NCBI RefSeq assembly: GCF_001189845.1 | Contig: NZ_LFLZ01000043.1 | Span: 1 to 64,000 of the forward strand | DNA length: 64,000 nt | Direction of reading: 5' to 3' | Origin: Bradyrhizobium tropiciagri | GTDB lineage: Bacteria > Pseudomonadota > Alphaproteobacteria > Rhizobiales > Xanthobacteraceae | In this document: piece after piece, positions 8,880 through 18,202 of the stretch | Position numbering within the stretch: position 1 is the first letter of the stretch | Layout: each line of letters starts with the position of its first letter | Program-made: the position numbers and the translations under genes | The notes under the pieces: model-generated | The model's input: the letters and a program-made list of their open reading frames with translations, nothing else | Database searches by the model: none | Told to the model about the DNA's origin: nothing

Positions 8880-9203
8880 ATGGTCCGGGCCGCCGCGCTG
8901 ATCCTCAGCCTGCTCTCTGCGCCGATCGGCACCGAGATCGTCGACCTCGGCAACAGCACGGCTGTCGATCTCTCGCGCTTCGACTGCCGCGACATCAATC
9001 GCAGCACGATCGTCCAGCGGGTCTGCTACAGCGCGGGCGAGCAGACATTGCTGGTCGCGGTCAGGGGCAGCTACCAGCACTATTGCGGCGTGCGTACTGA
9101 AACCTACGACGCGCTGATGATCGCACCATCGATGGGCGTCTTTCTCAACCGCGTCCTGCGCATCGCAGGCGCGGACGGCCGATACGCCTGCCGGACGTCG
9201 TGA
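8880..9203 (+). CDS. Small secreted KTSC-like domain protein
   Basis: A predicted exported 107-aa protein. The N terminus MVRAAALILSLLSAPIGTE looks like a signal peptide. The remainder resembles the KTSC fold: SRFDCRDINRSTIVQRVCYS, then QTLLVAVRGSYQHYCGV, ending in YDALMIAPSMGVFLNRVLR. KTSC domains normally read V/IxxVxYdxxxxxLxVxFxxGxxYxYxxVP; the match here is partial, so the assignment is moderate. A longer start at 8841 is possible but would put a charged stretch before the signal peptide. It is the only plus-strand gene inside the lpx run, sitting between fabZ and lpxA. Function unknown. Confidence 0.7.
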   Translation: MVRAAALILSLLSAPIGTEIVDLGNSTAVDLSRFDCRDINRSTIVQRVCYSAGEQTLLVAVRGSYQHYCGVRTETYDALMIAPSMGVFLNRVLRIAGADGRYACRTS

Positions 9204-9224
9204 GCCCTGCAGCGCGAAAGCGCT

Positions 9225-9683
9225 TTAGTCCGTCAGCATCGCGCCGACATCGGCTTCAGCGACCACCTGGCCGTTGACCTTGGCATCGCCGTGAAACCAC
9301 CACATCGTCTTGCGGCGGCCGAGCGAGCGCATGTGGTATTCGATGGTGTCGCCCGGCATCACCGGCTTCCTGAACTTGCACTTGTCGATGGTGAGGAAAT
9401 ACACCGCGCGCGGCTTCTCGGTGCCCTCGACCGACTTGATGCCGATCACACCGGCGGTCTGGGCCATCGCCTCGATCATCATCACGCCGGGATAAACCGG
9501 GCGCTCCGGGAAATGTCCCTGGAACGGCGGCTCGTTGAATGTGACGTTCTTGATGCCGATACCGCTGTAGTCGGTGCGGATATTGATCACGCGGTCGATC
9601 AGCAACATCGGAAAGCGATGCGGGAGCGTCTTCAGGATATCGTTGATATCCACCAGCTCGAATTTGACCGGTGCCTCCTCCAT
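9225..9683 (-). CDS. fabZ: 3-hydroxyacyl-ACP dehydratase FabZ
   Basis: Dehydrates 3-hydroxyacyl-ACP in fatty acid elongation and competes with LpxA/LpxD for hydroxyacyl-ACP, which explains its place in the lpx cluster. From ATG 9681-9683 (MEEAPVKFELVDINDILKTL) it is 152 aa. The hot-dog fold motif HRFPMLLIDRV and the catalytic histidine and glutamate region GHFPERPVYPGVMMIEAMAQ are intact. The start codon overlaps the lpxD stop (TGATG), so translation is coupled. Confidence 0.96.
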   Translation of the reverse strand: MEEAPVKFELVDINDILKTLPHRFPMLLIDRVINIRTDYSGIGIKNVTFNEPPFQGHFPERPVYPGVMMIEAMAQTAGVIGIKSVEGTEKPRAVYFLTIDKCKFRKPVMPGDTIEYHMRSLGRRKTMWWFHGDAKVNGQVVAEADVGAMLTD

Positions 9684-10744
9684 CACTCCTGTTCCTTGCC
9701 CTTGGCTTCGTTGTCGCGCACCAGGCGCTCCACTGCGATAATTTCCCTGAACCACTGCTTGGTCGGCTTGGCGAAATGCCCGCCCCAGCGGCCATTGGCC
9801 GGGATGTCGTCCTTGACCGCGCTCATCGCCGTCACCTGGGCGCCGTCGCCGATCTTGAGGTGGTTGTTGATGCCCACCTTGGCGCCGAGCGCGACATTGT
9901 CGCCGATCGTCAGACTGCCGGCGAGCCCGATCTGGGCCGCGAGCAGACAGTGCCGGCCGATGGTGACATTGTGGCCGATCTGGACCTGATTGTCGATTTT
10001 GGTGCCCTCACCGATCACGGTGTCGCGGAGGGAACCGCGGTCGATGGTCGAGGCGGCGCCGACCTCGACATTGTTCTGGATCACCACGCGACCGGTCTGC
10101 GGCACCTTCACGTGGCCCTTGGGCCCGAAGAAGATGAAGCCGTAGCCGTCCTGGCCGATATTGCAGCCGGGATGGATCAGGACGTTGTTGCCGATCAGCG
10201 CGAACTGAATGGTGGTCTTGGCGCCGACATTGCAGTCGCGGCCGATCTTGACGTCGGCGCCGATCACCGCGCCGGCGCCAACGATGGTGCCCGAGCCGAT
10301 CTCGACCCGCGGGCCGATCACGACCAGCGGATCGACGATGACACCATCCTCGAGGCGCGCGGTCGGATCGATGATCGCCGACGGGGCGATCCCCTCGGTA
10401 TCGAACCAGGATTGCGGCCGCAGCGCATCGGCGTGCCATTCGCGGGCAAGCTCGACGAACACCTGGAACGGCTTTGCGGCCCGCAGCACGGCGGTGCCCT
10501 TCGGCACCTGCGCCTCGAAGCGCGGGCTGACCAGGCAGGCGCCGGCCTTGGTCGCGGCAAGCTGGTCGGCGTATTTGAGATTGTCGAAAAACGCGAGATG
10601 CATCGGACCGGCCTCGTCGAGCGAGGCCAGCCCCCTGATCTTGTGCGCGCCCCTTTCGGGGTCGACCAGTTGCGCCTTCGTCAGCGCGGCTATTTCAGCC
10701 AGCGATGACGAAGGAGGACTTTTGAAGAAGATCGGCTGCGCCAT
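9683..10744 (-). CDS. lpxD: UDP-3-O-(3-hydroxyacyl)glucosamine N-acyltransferase
   Basis: Third step of lipid A synthesis: N-acylation of UDP-3-O-acyl-glucosamine from hydroxyacyl-ACP. The 353-aa protein has the LpxD N-terminal uridine-binding domain (residues 1-100, with PFQVFVELAREWH) followed by a left-handed beta-helix of hexapeptide repeats. The catalytic histidine is in QIGHNVTIGRHCLLAAQIG, and a C-terminal helix ends the protein. It lies directly after bamA (32 bases), the conserved bamA-lpxD linkage. Confidence 0.96.
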   Translation of the reverse strand: MAQPIFFKSPPSSSLAEIAALTKAQLVDPERGAHKIRGLASLDEAGPMHLAFFDNLKYADQLAATKAGACLVSPRFEAQVPKGTAVLRAAKPFQVFVELAREWHADALRPQSWFDTEGIAPSAIIDPTARLEDGVIVDPLVVIGPRVEIGSGTIVGAGAVIGADVKIGRDCNVGAKTTIQFALIGNNVLIHPGCNIGQDGYGFIFFGPKGHVKVPQTGRVVIQNNVEVGAASTIDRGSLRDTVIGEGTKIDNQVQIGHNVTIGRHCLLAAQIGLAGSLTIGDNVALGAKVGINNHLKIGDGAQVTAMSAVKDDIPANGRWGGHFAKPTKQWFREIIAVERLVRDNEAKGKEQE

Positions 10745-10776
10745 TCCATCCGTCGCAGTCCGGTCGGGTCGCGGTG

Positions 10777-13285
10777 TTAGAAAGTCGTACCGCCACCAAA
10801 CCGGAATTCTTGCACGCGGTCATACGCACCCTTGGTCAGCGGCACGGCGTAGTCGAAGCGCAGCGGACCAAACGGCGACTGCCAGATCAGACCGACACCG
10901 ACCGAACTACGGACAACCTTGCTGTCGTCGAACTGCAGGCCAAGGCAGGTGCCCGGAGACGCCGGGTTGTTCGTCGGCTTGACGCAGCCGGGCACATTGA
11001 CTTCGCCGGTTCTCGCCCACGATGTCGGGCCCTGATAGTCATACAGCCCGCCAGCGTCGGCATAGACCGCGCCCTTGAGCCCGACTTCCTTCGGCAGGAA
11101 CCAGAACGGCATCTGCAGTTCCGCCGACACGCCCCAGTACTTGGTGCCGCCGATGGCGTCCATCGTGCCGTACGGGTTGATGTCACGCGGACCGATACCG
11201 TTCGGCGCGAAGCCGCGGACCAGGTTCGGGCCCATCTGGAAGTGATCCAGCATACGCAGTTCGTCGCTGCCGAGCTTGTTCAGGATGCCGCCCTGCGCGT
11301 GGATCACGCCGACGATGTCCGACACCAGCGGGGTGTAGTACTTCGCGTCGATCGCGCTCTTGATGTAGCTGACGTCGCCGCCGACGCCGGCGAAGTCCTG
11401 CTTGAAGTCGATGATCAGACCGTCGGTCGGGTTCTTGTTGTTGTCGAGCGTGTTGTAGTTGAGCGTATAGCCCAGCGCCGAGGTCAGGGTCTTGCCGCCA
11501 TACAGTTCCTTGCGGACCGGCAGCGAGGCTTCACCGTCGGAGAAGCAGCCCAGACCATTGGTCGACACCAGGCTGATCCCGTTCAGGTTGGCATAGGCGG
11601 GGCTCGGATTGAACGCGGGATTCGGCGTTCCGTCCGGCAGCAGCGGCACGTTGTTACAGTTGTTGAGCGTCGACGGCAGCGTGATTTCCTGCTGATAGAT
11701 CGAGTAGCGCAGCTGCAGCGACAGATCTTCCCGCAGGCTGAAGCCGAGCCGCGGGCTGAAGCCCAGCGTCTTGGTGCCGTAGGCGATGTAACTGTTGGAC
11801 AGCTGCTGGCGCTGGTAGAAATCGAGGCCGAGCGCGACGCGGTAGTCGAGCAGATAGGGCTCGACGAACGACAGCGAGTAGCCGCGGGCGTACTGGCCGT
11901 AGGTCACCGAGGCCTTCGCGAACAGGCCGCGGCCGAGCAGGTTGCGCTCGGAGACGCTGACTTCGGCCAGCGCGCCGTCGGTGGTCGAATAGCCGCCCGA
12001 CACCGAGAAGTCGCCGGTCGACTTCTCCTCGAGATCGACGATCAGGATGACGCGATCGCTGGAGGACCCGGGCTCGGTGGTGATTTTCACGGTCTTGAAG
12101 AAGTCGAGGTTCTTCAGCCGGCGCTCGGCACGGTCGACCAGCGCACGGTTGTAGGCGTCGCCTTCGGAGATATCGAACTCGCGGCGGATGACGTAGTCGC
12201 GCGTGCGGCTGTTGCCGCGGATGTTGATGCGCTCGATATAGGTACGCGGACCTTCATCGATCGCGAAGGTGATCGACACCGTGTGACTGTCGAAATTGCG
12301 ATCGCCGCGCGGCCGGACCACCGCGAACGCGTAGCCGCGGCGGGACGCCTCGATCTGCATCTCCTCGACCGACTTCTCCAGCGCCTCGGCGTTGTAGAGC
12401 GAGCCGACATTGACGCGCGAGAACGAGCGCAGCGCGTTCGGATCGAGCGTGTTGATCGACGACGTGAAGTTGACGGATGCGACGCGGTACTGCTGGCCCT
12501 CCTCGATCTTGAAGGTAACCAGGAAGCCCTTCTTGTCGGGATCGTATTCGGTCAGCGCGGCCACGACCTGCACGTCGGCATAGCCGTTCTTGAGGTAGAA
12601 GCGGCGCAGCAGGTCACGGTCGGCCTCGACCCGGTCGGGGTCGTAGACGTCGTTACCGCCGAGGAAGCTCAGGATGTTCGATTCGCGGGTCTTGATGACA
12701 TCGCGCAGGCGCGACGCCGAATAGGCATTGTTGCCGACGAACTCGATCGACCGCACGCCGGTCTTCACGCCTTCATTGACCTCGAAGATCAGGTCGACGC
12801 GGTTATTCGGCTGCTCGATGATCTGCGGATTGACCCGCACGTCGTAGCGGCCGGAGCGGCGGTAAATTTCCGCGATTCGCAGGGCATCCGACTGCACCAT
12901 GGACGCGAGAAGGTGCCGCGCGGCTTGGACTGGACTTCGGCGGTGAGCTGCTCGTCCTTGACCTTCTTGTTGCTTCGAAGGCAACGCGGCCAATCACCGG
13001 GTTCTCGACCACGACCACGACGAGGCGTCCGCCCCGCTGGTCGATATGGACGTCCTGGAACAGGCCGGTCTCGATCAGCGCCTTCAGGCCGTCGTCGATC
13101 TGGGCCTGGCCCAGCCGACCGCCCGGTCCGGGATGGAAATAAGAGCGGATGGTTTCGAGCTCGACGCGGCGGTTCCCCTCCACCGTGATCGAATCAACCG
13201 TCTGCGCATACGCAGGCGCAGACACAGCTACGGCCGACAGAGTGGCCGCCACCGGCGCGGCGAACATGACCAAGGCGGCGAACAA
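10777..13285 (-). pseudogene. bamA: Outer-membrane assembly factor BamA, broken by two one-base losses
   Basis: BamA is the central beta-barrel of the BAM complex that folds outer-membrane proteins. From ATG 13283-13285 a signal peptide ends at APAYA, followed by POTRA 1 (TVDSITVEGNRRVELETIRS) up to NPVIGRVAFEA. There the frame shifts near 12973 (GAAGCAAC for expected GAAGGCAAC). A short stretch encoding NKKVKDEQLTAEVQSKPRGT is in a third frame. A second loss near 12903 shifts into the long frame that carries POTRA 2-5 and the barrel down to the terminal phenylalanine of FRFGGGTTF. Adding two bases makes 837 codons exactly. Because BamA is essential, a sequence error is more likely than a true lesion. 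It lies between rseP and lpxD in the usual order. Confidence 0.88.
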
Positions 13286-13490
13286 GCCCCCCTCACTCGC
13301 ATTCCAAACATCATGCGCAACGCGCCCTTATCTTAACAGTGCCAAGTCGTTCCCCAACGACCCGACAGATTCCCAACCTGCCGCTCAGCTTGTAGCCAAA
13401 TTTGCCAAGGGGGCAAACTTACTAGAGCTGAACATTTCCATTTTCGTTCCAAGACGTTGCCCATTGGCAACGTCACAGAAAAGCCCCGTT

Positions 13491-14642
13491 TCAGGACCCG
13501 GCGATCCTGAGGATGTCGTTATACGTCGCAAACACCATCAACATCAGAACCAAACCCAGACCGATTCGGAAACCCACCTCTTGCGTCCGCTCGGAAAGCG
13601 GGCGTCCACGGAGCGCCTCAGCGCTGTAGAACAGCAGGTGTCCGCCATCCAGAAGCGGGATCGGGAACAGGTTCAACAGACCGATCGAGACCGACAGGAT
13701 GGCGCAAAGATTGACCACGAACTGGAACCCGGCGCTCGCCGCCTGGCCCGAAAGCTTCGCGATTCCAATGACTCCGCTCACCTCGGCCGGATTGCCGGTC
13801 CCGACGAACAGCGACCCCAGGAACTTGAACGTGCTGGCAATGATGTACCAGACCTGCTCGACGCCGATCTTCATGGCCTCGAAGACGCCAACCGGCGCGC
13901 TGGAGGCTTCGCCGACCTGAGCCTTGTGCTCGATTCCGAGCACGCCGATCTTGTGCGCGTTGCCGAAGGGATCCTTGACCTCCTTCAATGCCGGCGTCGC
14001 CTTGAGCGCGACGACCGCGCCATCCCGCTTCACCTTGAAGCCAAGCTCTGAACCAGCATTCGATGCTACGATCCGCTGCATGTCAGCAAAGCTCTGGATG
14101 GCGCTGCCGTCGATATCCACGACGACGTCGCCGACCTTGAAGCCCGCATTCGCGGCGACGCTCTCGGCGACCAGGCCGTCGACCCGGGCGATCGTGCTGG
14201 GCTTGCCGTAATAGAGTGCCATGCCGGCAAAGATCAGGGCACCAAGAATGAAGTTCGCGATCGGGCCGGCCGCGACGATGGCGGTGCGCTTGCCGACCGA
14301 CTTGTGGTGGAAGCTGCCCTCGCGCTCTTCCGCCGTCATGGCGGCGAGCGTCTCCGTCGACGGCGTCGACGCCTCGCTGTCGTCACCGAAGAACTTGACG
14401 TAGCCGCCGAGCGGAATCGCCGAGATCTTCCAGCGCGTGCCATGCCGGTCATTGAAGCCGGCAAGCTCCGGCCCGAAGCCCAGCGAGAAGGTCAGCACCT
14501 TCACGCCAGCCCAGCGCGCGACCAGGAAATGGCCAAGCTCGTGGAAGAAAACGACGATGGTCAGGACGAAGAGAAACGGAACGATATAGCCGAGAAGCCC
14601 ATGACTCAACGCATCGATACTATGAAGAAAATACTCGGGCAT
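13491..14642 (-). CDS. rseP: Site-2 protease RseP (zinc metalloprotease)
   Basis: An inner-membrane intramembrane protease that cleaves anti-sigma factors and signal-peptide remnants in the envelope stress response. The 383-aa protein starts at ATG 14640-14642 (MPEYFLHSIDAL) with GAGGGG eight bases upstream; an earlier in-frame ATG at 14660 has no such site. The zinc motif HELGH is in FFHELGHFLVARWAGVKV, a PDZ domain spans about residues 125-210 (DGLVAESVAANAGFKVGDVV), and the C-terminal LDG motif is LFPIPLLDGGHLLFY. Four membrane segments are expected. It precedes bamA by 205 bases. Confidence 0.94.
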   Translation of the reverse strand: MPEYFLHSIDALSHGLLGYIVPFLFVLTIVVFFHELGHFLVARWAGVKVLTFSLGFGPELAGFNDRHGTRWKISAIPLGGYVKFFGDDSEASTPSTETLAAMTAEEREGSFHHKSVGKRTAIVAAGPIANFILGALIFAGMALYYGKPSTIARVDGLVAESVAANAGFKVGDVVVDIDGSAIQSFADMQRIVASNAGSELGFKVKRDGAVVALKATPALKEVKDPFGNAHKIGVLGIEHKAQVGEASSAPVGVFEAMKIGVEQVWYIIASTFKFLGSLFVGTGNPAEVSGVIGIAKLSGQAASAGFQFVVNLCAILSVSIGLLNLFPIPLLDGGHLLFYSAEALRGRPLSERTQEVGFRIGLGLVLMLMVFATYNDILRIAGS

Positions 14643-14687
14643 CCGAATTCCCCTCGACAAGAGCGATTAAGCTCCGTCCCCAACCCT

Positions 14688-15914
14688 CTAGGTTGCCTTT
14701 AAGGCAATTTGAGGCAATAGGGCGGCAGCTTTATTTCGCGCGATATGGTCAACGGAAATCGCATCATCCGCCGAATGCAGTGGTGGCTGATTCCCCGACC
14801 TGATCCAATCATTCATCGTCGCCTCGACCAGCCGGGCGATCGCACCGAACTTGATCTTGCCAGCGATAAACGCGGCGACCGCGATCTCGTTCGCGGCATT
14901 ATAGACCGTCGTCGCGCCGTACCCCATCCGCAGCGCCTCGTAAGCCAGCCGCAGCCCCGGGAAACGCTCGAAGTCCGGCGCCTCGAAGGTGAGCTGTCCG
15001 ATCTTGGCGAGATCGAGCTTGGCCGATGGGCCGACGACGCGGTCGGGCCAGCCGAGGCAATGCGCGATCGGGATCCGCATGTCGGGTGTGCCGAGCTGGG
15101 CCACCACCGAGCGATCCGAGAACTCGACCATGCCGTGGATGATCGACTGCGGGTGCACCAGCACGTCGATCTCGTCGGGCGCCAGGGCGAACAGATAGGA
15201 CGCCTCGATCACCTCGAGGCCCTTGTTCATCATCGAGGCGGAATCGATCGTGATCTTCTGCCCCATGCTCCAGTTCGGATGCTTCAGCGCCTGTTCCAGC
15301 GTCGCCTGCTCGATGTCGGCCGGAGCCCAGGTGCGGAACGGCCCGCCGGATGCGGTGATGATCACCCGCGTCAGTTCCTCGCGATTGCCGGAGGCGAGCG
15401 CCTGGAACAGCGCATTGTGTTCGGAGTCCGCCGGCAGGATGCAGGCGCCGGCCTTCTTGGCCCGCTCCATGAAGATGTCCCCGGCGCAGACCAGGCACTC
15501 CTTGTTGGCGAGCGCGACGGTTGCGCCGCGATCGACCGCGGCAAGCGCCGGCTTCAATCCGGCAGCACCGCTGACCGCCGCCATCACCCAATCCGCCGGC
15601 CGTGCGGCGGCCTCGATGATGGCGCTCTCCCCGCCCCCGCATTCGATCCGGGTTCCAGCCAGTGCGTCCTTCAGCTCGGAAAGCTTCGCCGGATCGGCAA
15701 TGGCGGCGAACCGCGCACCGAACTCCCTGGCGAGCTTGGCAAGACCCTCGACATTGCTGTTCGCGGTCAGCGCCTCGACCTGGTAGCGGTCGCGCGCGCC
15801 ACGCAGCAGATCCATCGTGCTGTCGCCGATTGAGCCGGTGGCACCGAGGACAGTCACGGTCCGCACGGCGGATGCCGCCGCGGCCTTGTTGTTACGCAAC
15901 GGAACTGCGCTCAT
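14688..15914 (-). CDS. dxr: 1-deoxy-D-xylulose-5-phosphate reductoisomerase
   Basis: Converts DXP to MEP with NADPH, the committed step of the non-mevalonate isoprenoid pathway that feeds UppS. From ATG 15912-15914 (MSAVPLRNNKAAAASAVRTV) it is 408 aa. The NADPH site is VTVLGATGSIGDSTMDLL (GATGSIG rather than the more common GSTGSIG), the metal-binding acidic patch is near ILPADSEHNALFQ, and the flexible loop region is KHPNWSMGQKITIDSASMMN. The start lies just after the cdsA stop. Confidence 0.95.
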   Translation of the reverse strand: MSAVPLRNNKAAAASAVRTVTVLGATGSIGDSTMDLLRGARDRYQVEALTANSNVEGLAKLAREFGARFAAIADPAKLSELKDALAGTRIECGGGESAIIEAAARPADWVMAAVSGAAGLKPALAAVDRGATVALANKECLVCAGDIFMERAKKAGACILPADSEHNALFQALASGNREELTRVIITASGGPFRTWAPADIEQATLEQALKHPNWSMGQKITIDSASMMNKGLEVIEASYLFALAPDEIDVLVHPQSIIHGMVEFSDRSVVAQLGTPDMRIPIAHCLGWPDRVVGPSAKLDLAKIGQLTFEAPDFERFPGLRLAYEALRMGYGATTVYNAANEIAVAAFIAGKIKFGAIARLVEATMNDWIRSGNQPPLHSADDAISVDHIARNKAAALLPQIALKAT

Positions 15915-15918
15915 CTCA

Positions 15919-16791
15919 TCACCAAACCATAAGACCGCGTCCGACGCCATCGGCGCCACCACGGAGAAAGCCGAAAATCGCCGCCACAATGACGGCCGCG
16001 ACAAATCCGTCCAGGCGATCCAGCAGGCCGCCATGGCCGGGAATGATGTGGCTCGAATCCTTCACCCCGAACCGCCGCTTCACCGCGGATTCGAAGAGAT
16101 CGCCGAGTTGCGAGACCACCGACAACACGGCTCCGAGCATCAACAACGGCCCTGTCGTCCCGATCTCGAAGGCGGCAAAGCCGGCCGCAACAACCAGGCT
16201 CGCCACGAAACCGCCGATCGCGCCAGCCCATGTCTTCTTCGGGCTGACCCGCACCCAGAGCTTCGGCCCGCCGATGCTGCGGCCTGCGAAATAGCCGCCG
16301 ATATCGGTGACCCACACGACCAGCAGCACGAACATCAGCGCGGCGAAGCCGTTCGCCGGATCGAGACGCAGCACGACCGCTGCGATCTCGGCGGCCGCCG
16401 CATAGAGCAATCCCGCAATTGCCCAGCCGCGCCGCTCGCCCGACGTCAACGCCACCGCGACCACACCGACCACGAGCACGTCCAGCGCCGCATCGATGCG
16501 GCCGACCATCAAACAAAGTCCGATCAGCAGCAGCGCTAAGGCACCGGGCACCACGACGCGGAGTTCGCGTCCGAACCCGGTTACAGCAAGCCATTCCACA
16601 AACAAGCCGACCGCCGCCAGCGTCACCAACAGCGACCAGGCGATACCGCCCAGATAGGCCAGTGCGATCGCGACCGGCGCCAGCACCAGCGCCGCAACCA
16701 CGCGCATCGCGAGGTTGCGCGCCCCCTGATCGCCTGCTGCCTCAGGCGGCTGCTCGCTTGCTGCCGCCGGCGCGGCTTCGCCCTCGCTCAC
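15919..16791 (-). CDS. cdsA: Phosphatidate cytidylyltransferase
   Basis: Makes CDP-diacylglycerol from phosphatidate and CTP for phospholipid synthesis at the inner membrane. The 290-aa protein has an Ala/Glu/Gln-rich cytoplasmic N terminus (MSEGEAAPAAASEQPPEAAG), seven to eight hydrophobic segments, and the CDP-DG synthase signature SAVKRRFGVKDSSHIIPGHG followed by GLLDRLDG. Its ATG overlaps the uppS stop, indicating translational coupling. Confidence 0.94.
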   Translation of the reverse strand: MSEGEAAPAAASEQPPEAAGDQGARNLAMRVVAALVLAPVAIALAYLGGIAWSLLVTLAAVGLFVEWLAVTGFGRELRVVVPGALALLLIGLCLMVGRIDAALDVLVVGVVAVALTSGERRGWAIAGLLYAAAAEIAAVVLRLDPANGFAALMFVLLVVWVTDIGGYFAGRSIGGPKLWVRVSPKKTWAGAIGGFVASLVVAAGFAAFEIGTTGPLLMLGAVLSVVSQLGDLFESAVKRRFGVKDSSHIIPGHGGLLDRLDGFVAAVIVAAIFGFLRGGADGVGRGLMVW

Positions 16792-17546
16792 GAGCCGGTT
16801 TTCGCGGCGAGGCCGCCGAACCGGCGCTCGCGTTTGCCGTATTCCGCAATCGCGCCCTCGAGCGCCGCCTTGTCGAAATCCGGCCAGTGAATCGGCACGA
16901 ACACCAGCTCGCTATAGGCCGCCTGCCACATCAGGAAGTTCGACAGACGCTGCTCGCCGCTGGTGCGGATGATCAGATCCGGATCCGGAATGTCGGGCGC
17001 ATCGAGGTAGTGCCCGAGCGTGTCGGCATCGATCGAGTTGGCGTCGCGCTTGCCTTCGGCAACCTCGCGCGCAAGGCGCCGCGCGGCGGCGGCGATCTCC
17101 GCCCGCGAACCGTAGTTGAAGGCGACAACAAGGTTGAGCTTGGTATTGTTCCTCGTGAGCTCTTCGGCCTCGTTGAGCAGCGCGCAGATGTCGCCGTCGA
17201 GCCCGTCGCGCTCGCCGATCACGCGCACCCGCACCCCGTCGCGGTGCAGCGTCGCCAGATCGTTGCGGATGAAGCGGCGCAGCAGGCCGAACAGATCGCC
17301 GATCTCGCTGGCGGGTCGCGACCAGTTTTCCGAGCTGAACGAAAAGATCGTAAGGTAGACGATGCCGAGTTCATGAGCTGCCCGCACCACGCGGCGCAGC
17401 GCCTCGACGCCGCGGCGATGGCCCTCGACGCGCGGCAGGCCGCGCGACGCGGCCCAGCGCCCGTTGCCGTCCATGATGATCGCCACATGCAACGGACCGC
17501 CGGAGCGATCCGGTCCGTCAGTTGCTGGGGCGGCGGCGTTCGACAT
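16788..17546 (-). CDS. uppS: Undecaprenyl diphosphate synthase
   Basis: A cis-prenyltransferase making the C55 carrier for peptidoglycan and O-antigen. The 252-aa product has the diagnostic HVAIIMDGNGRWAASRGLPR block with the catalytic aspartate, then GHRRGVEALRRVVRAAHELG, the FSSENWSRP segment and the C-terminal RTSGEQRLSNFLMWQAAYSE. It overlaps cdsA downstream and follows frr by 19 bases. Confidence 0.95.
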   Translation of the reverse strand: MSNAAAPATDGPDRSGGPLHVAIIMDGNGRWAASRGLPRVEGHRRGVEALRRVVRAAHELGIVYLTIFSFSSENWSRPASEIGDLFGLLRRFIRNDLATLHRDGVRVRVIGERDGLDGDICALLNEAEELTRNNTKLNLVVAFNYGSRAEIAAAARRLAREVAEGKRDANSIDADTLGHYLDAPDIPDPDLIIRTSGEQRLSNFLMWQAAYSELVFVPIHWPDFDKAALEGAIAEYGKRERRFGGLAAKTGS

Positions 17547-17565
17547 CTGCTGTTCCTGTACCGTC

Positions 17566-18129
17566 TCAGACCGTCAGGATTTCCTTCTCCTTGGCGGCAA
17601 GCAGCTGATCGATTTCGACGATCATGCCGTCGGTCGCCTTCTGCACCTCGTTCGACAGGCGCTCCTGATCGTCCTCGGAGATCTCGTGATTCTTCTCGAG
17701 CTTCTTGATCACGTCGAGGCCGTCGCGGCGCACATGGCGCACCGCGACCTTGGCCGCTTCGGCGTATTTGTGCGCGACCTTGACGAGCTCCTTGCGGCGC
17801 TCCTCGTTGAGCTCGGGAATGCGCAGCCGCAGCACCTGACCTTCGGTCGCCGGCGACAGGCCGAGATTGGAATCGACGATCGCCTTTTCGACCGCCTTCA
17901 CCATCGTCTTGTCCCAGACCTGCACCGAGAGCAGGCGCGGCTCGGGCACGCTGATGGTTGCAACCTGGTTGAGCGGCATATGCGAGCCGTAGGCCTCGAC
18001 CTGGACCGGCTCCAGCATGGAGGCCGCGGCGCGGCCGGTACGCAGACCGCCGAGTTCGTGCTTGAGCGATTGTGTGGCGCCCTGCATGCGGCGCTTCACG
18101 TCGTTGATGTCAAAACCAGGTGCGGCCAT
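17566..18129 (-). CDS. frr: Ribosome recycling factor
   Basis: Splits post-termination ribosomes together with EF-G. From ATG 18127-18129 (MAAPGFDINDVKRRMQGATQ) it is 187 aa, the normal length. Three-helix-bundle marks are LRTGRAAASMLEPVQVEAYG and the C-terminal KNHEISEDDQERLSNEVQKA. GGGAGAA lies about six bases before the start. The spacer to pyrH contains a GC-rich hairpin. Confidence 0.96.
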   Translation of the reverse strand: MAAPGFDINDVKRRMQGATQSLKHELGGLRTGRAAASMLEPVQVEAYGSHMPLNQVATISVPEPRLLSVQVWDKTMVKAVEKAIVDSNLGLSPATEGQVLRLRIPELNEERRKELVKVAHKYAEAAKVAVRHVRRDGLDVIKKLEKNHEISEDDQERLSNEVQKATDGMIVEIDQLLAAKEKEILTV

Positions 18130-18170
18130 GACGTTCTCCCTTTCACTAGAAACCGGCTGTCGACGCCCTC

Positions 18171-18189
18171 GGGTCCAAAATCCGGACCC
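18171..18189. repeat. Inverted repeat in the pyrH-frr spacer
   Basis: GGGTCC (18171-18176) pairs with GGACCC (18184-18189), extended by partly matching flanks. No U-run follows on the transcript side, so it is not a standard terminator. Confidence 0.4.
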
Positions 18190-18202
18190 GGAGGCGCGGC
18201 AA

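Noticed and set aside
10774..13188. An 804-codon plus-strand frame opposite bamA
   Set aside because: Antisense to BamA, low-complexity Val/Asp/Arg composition, no start signal. The bamA frameshifts do not make this frame more likely.
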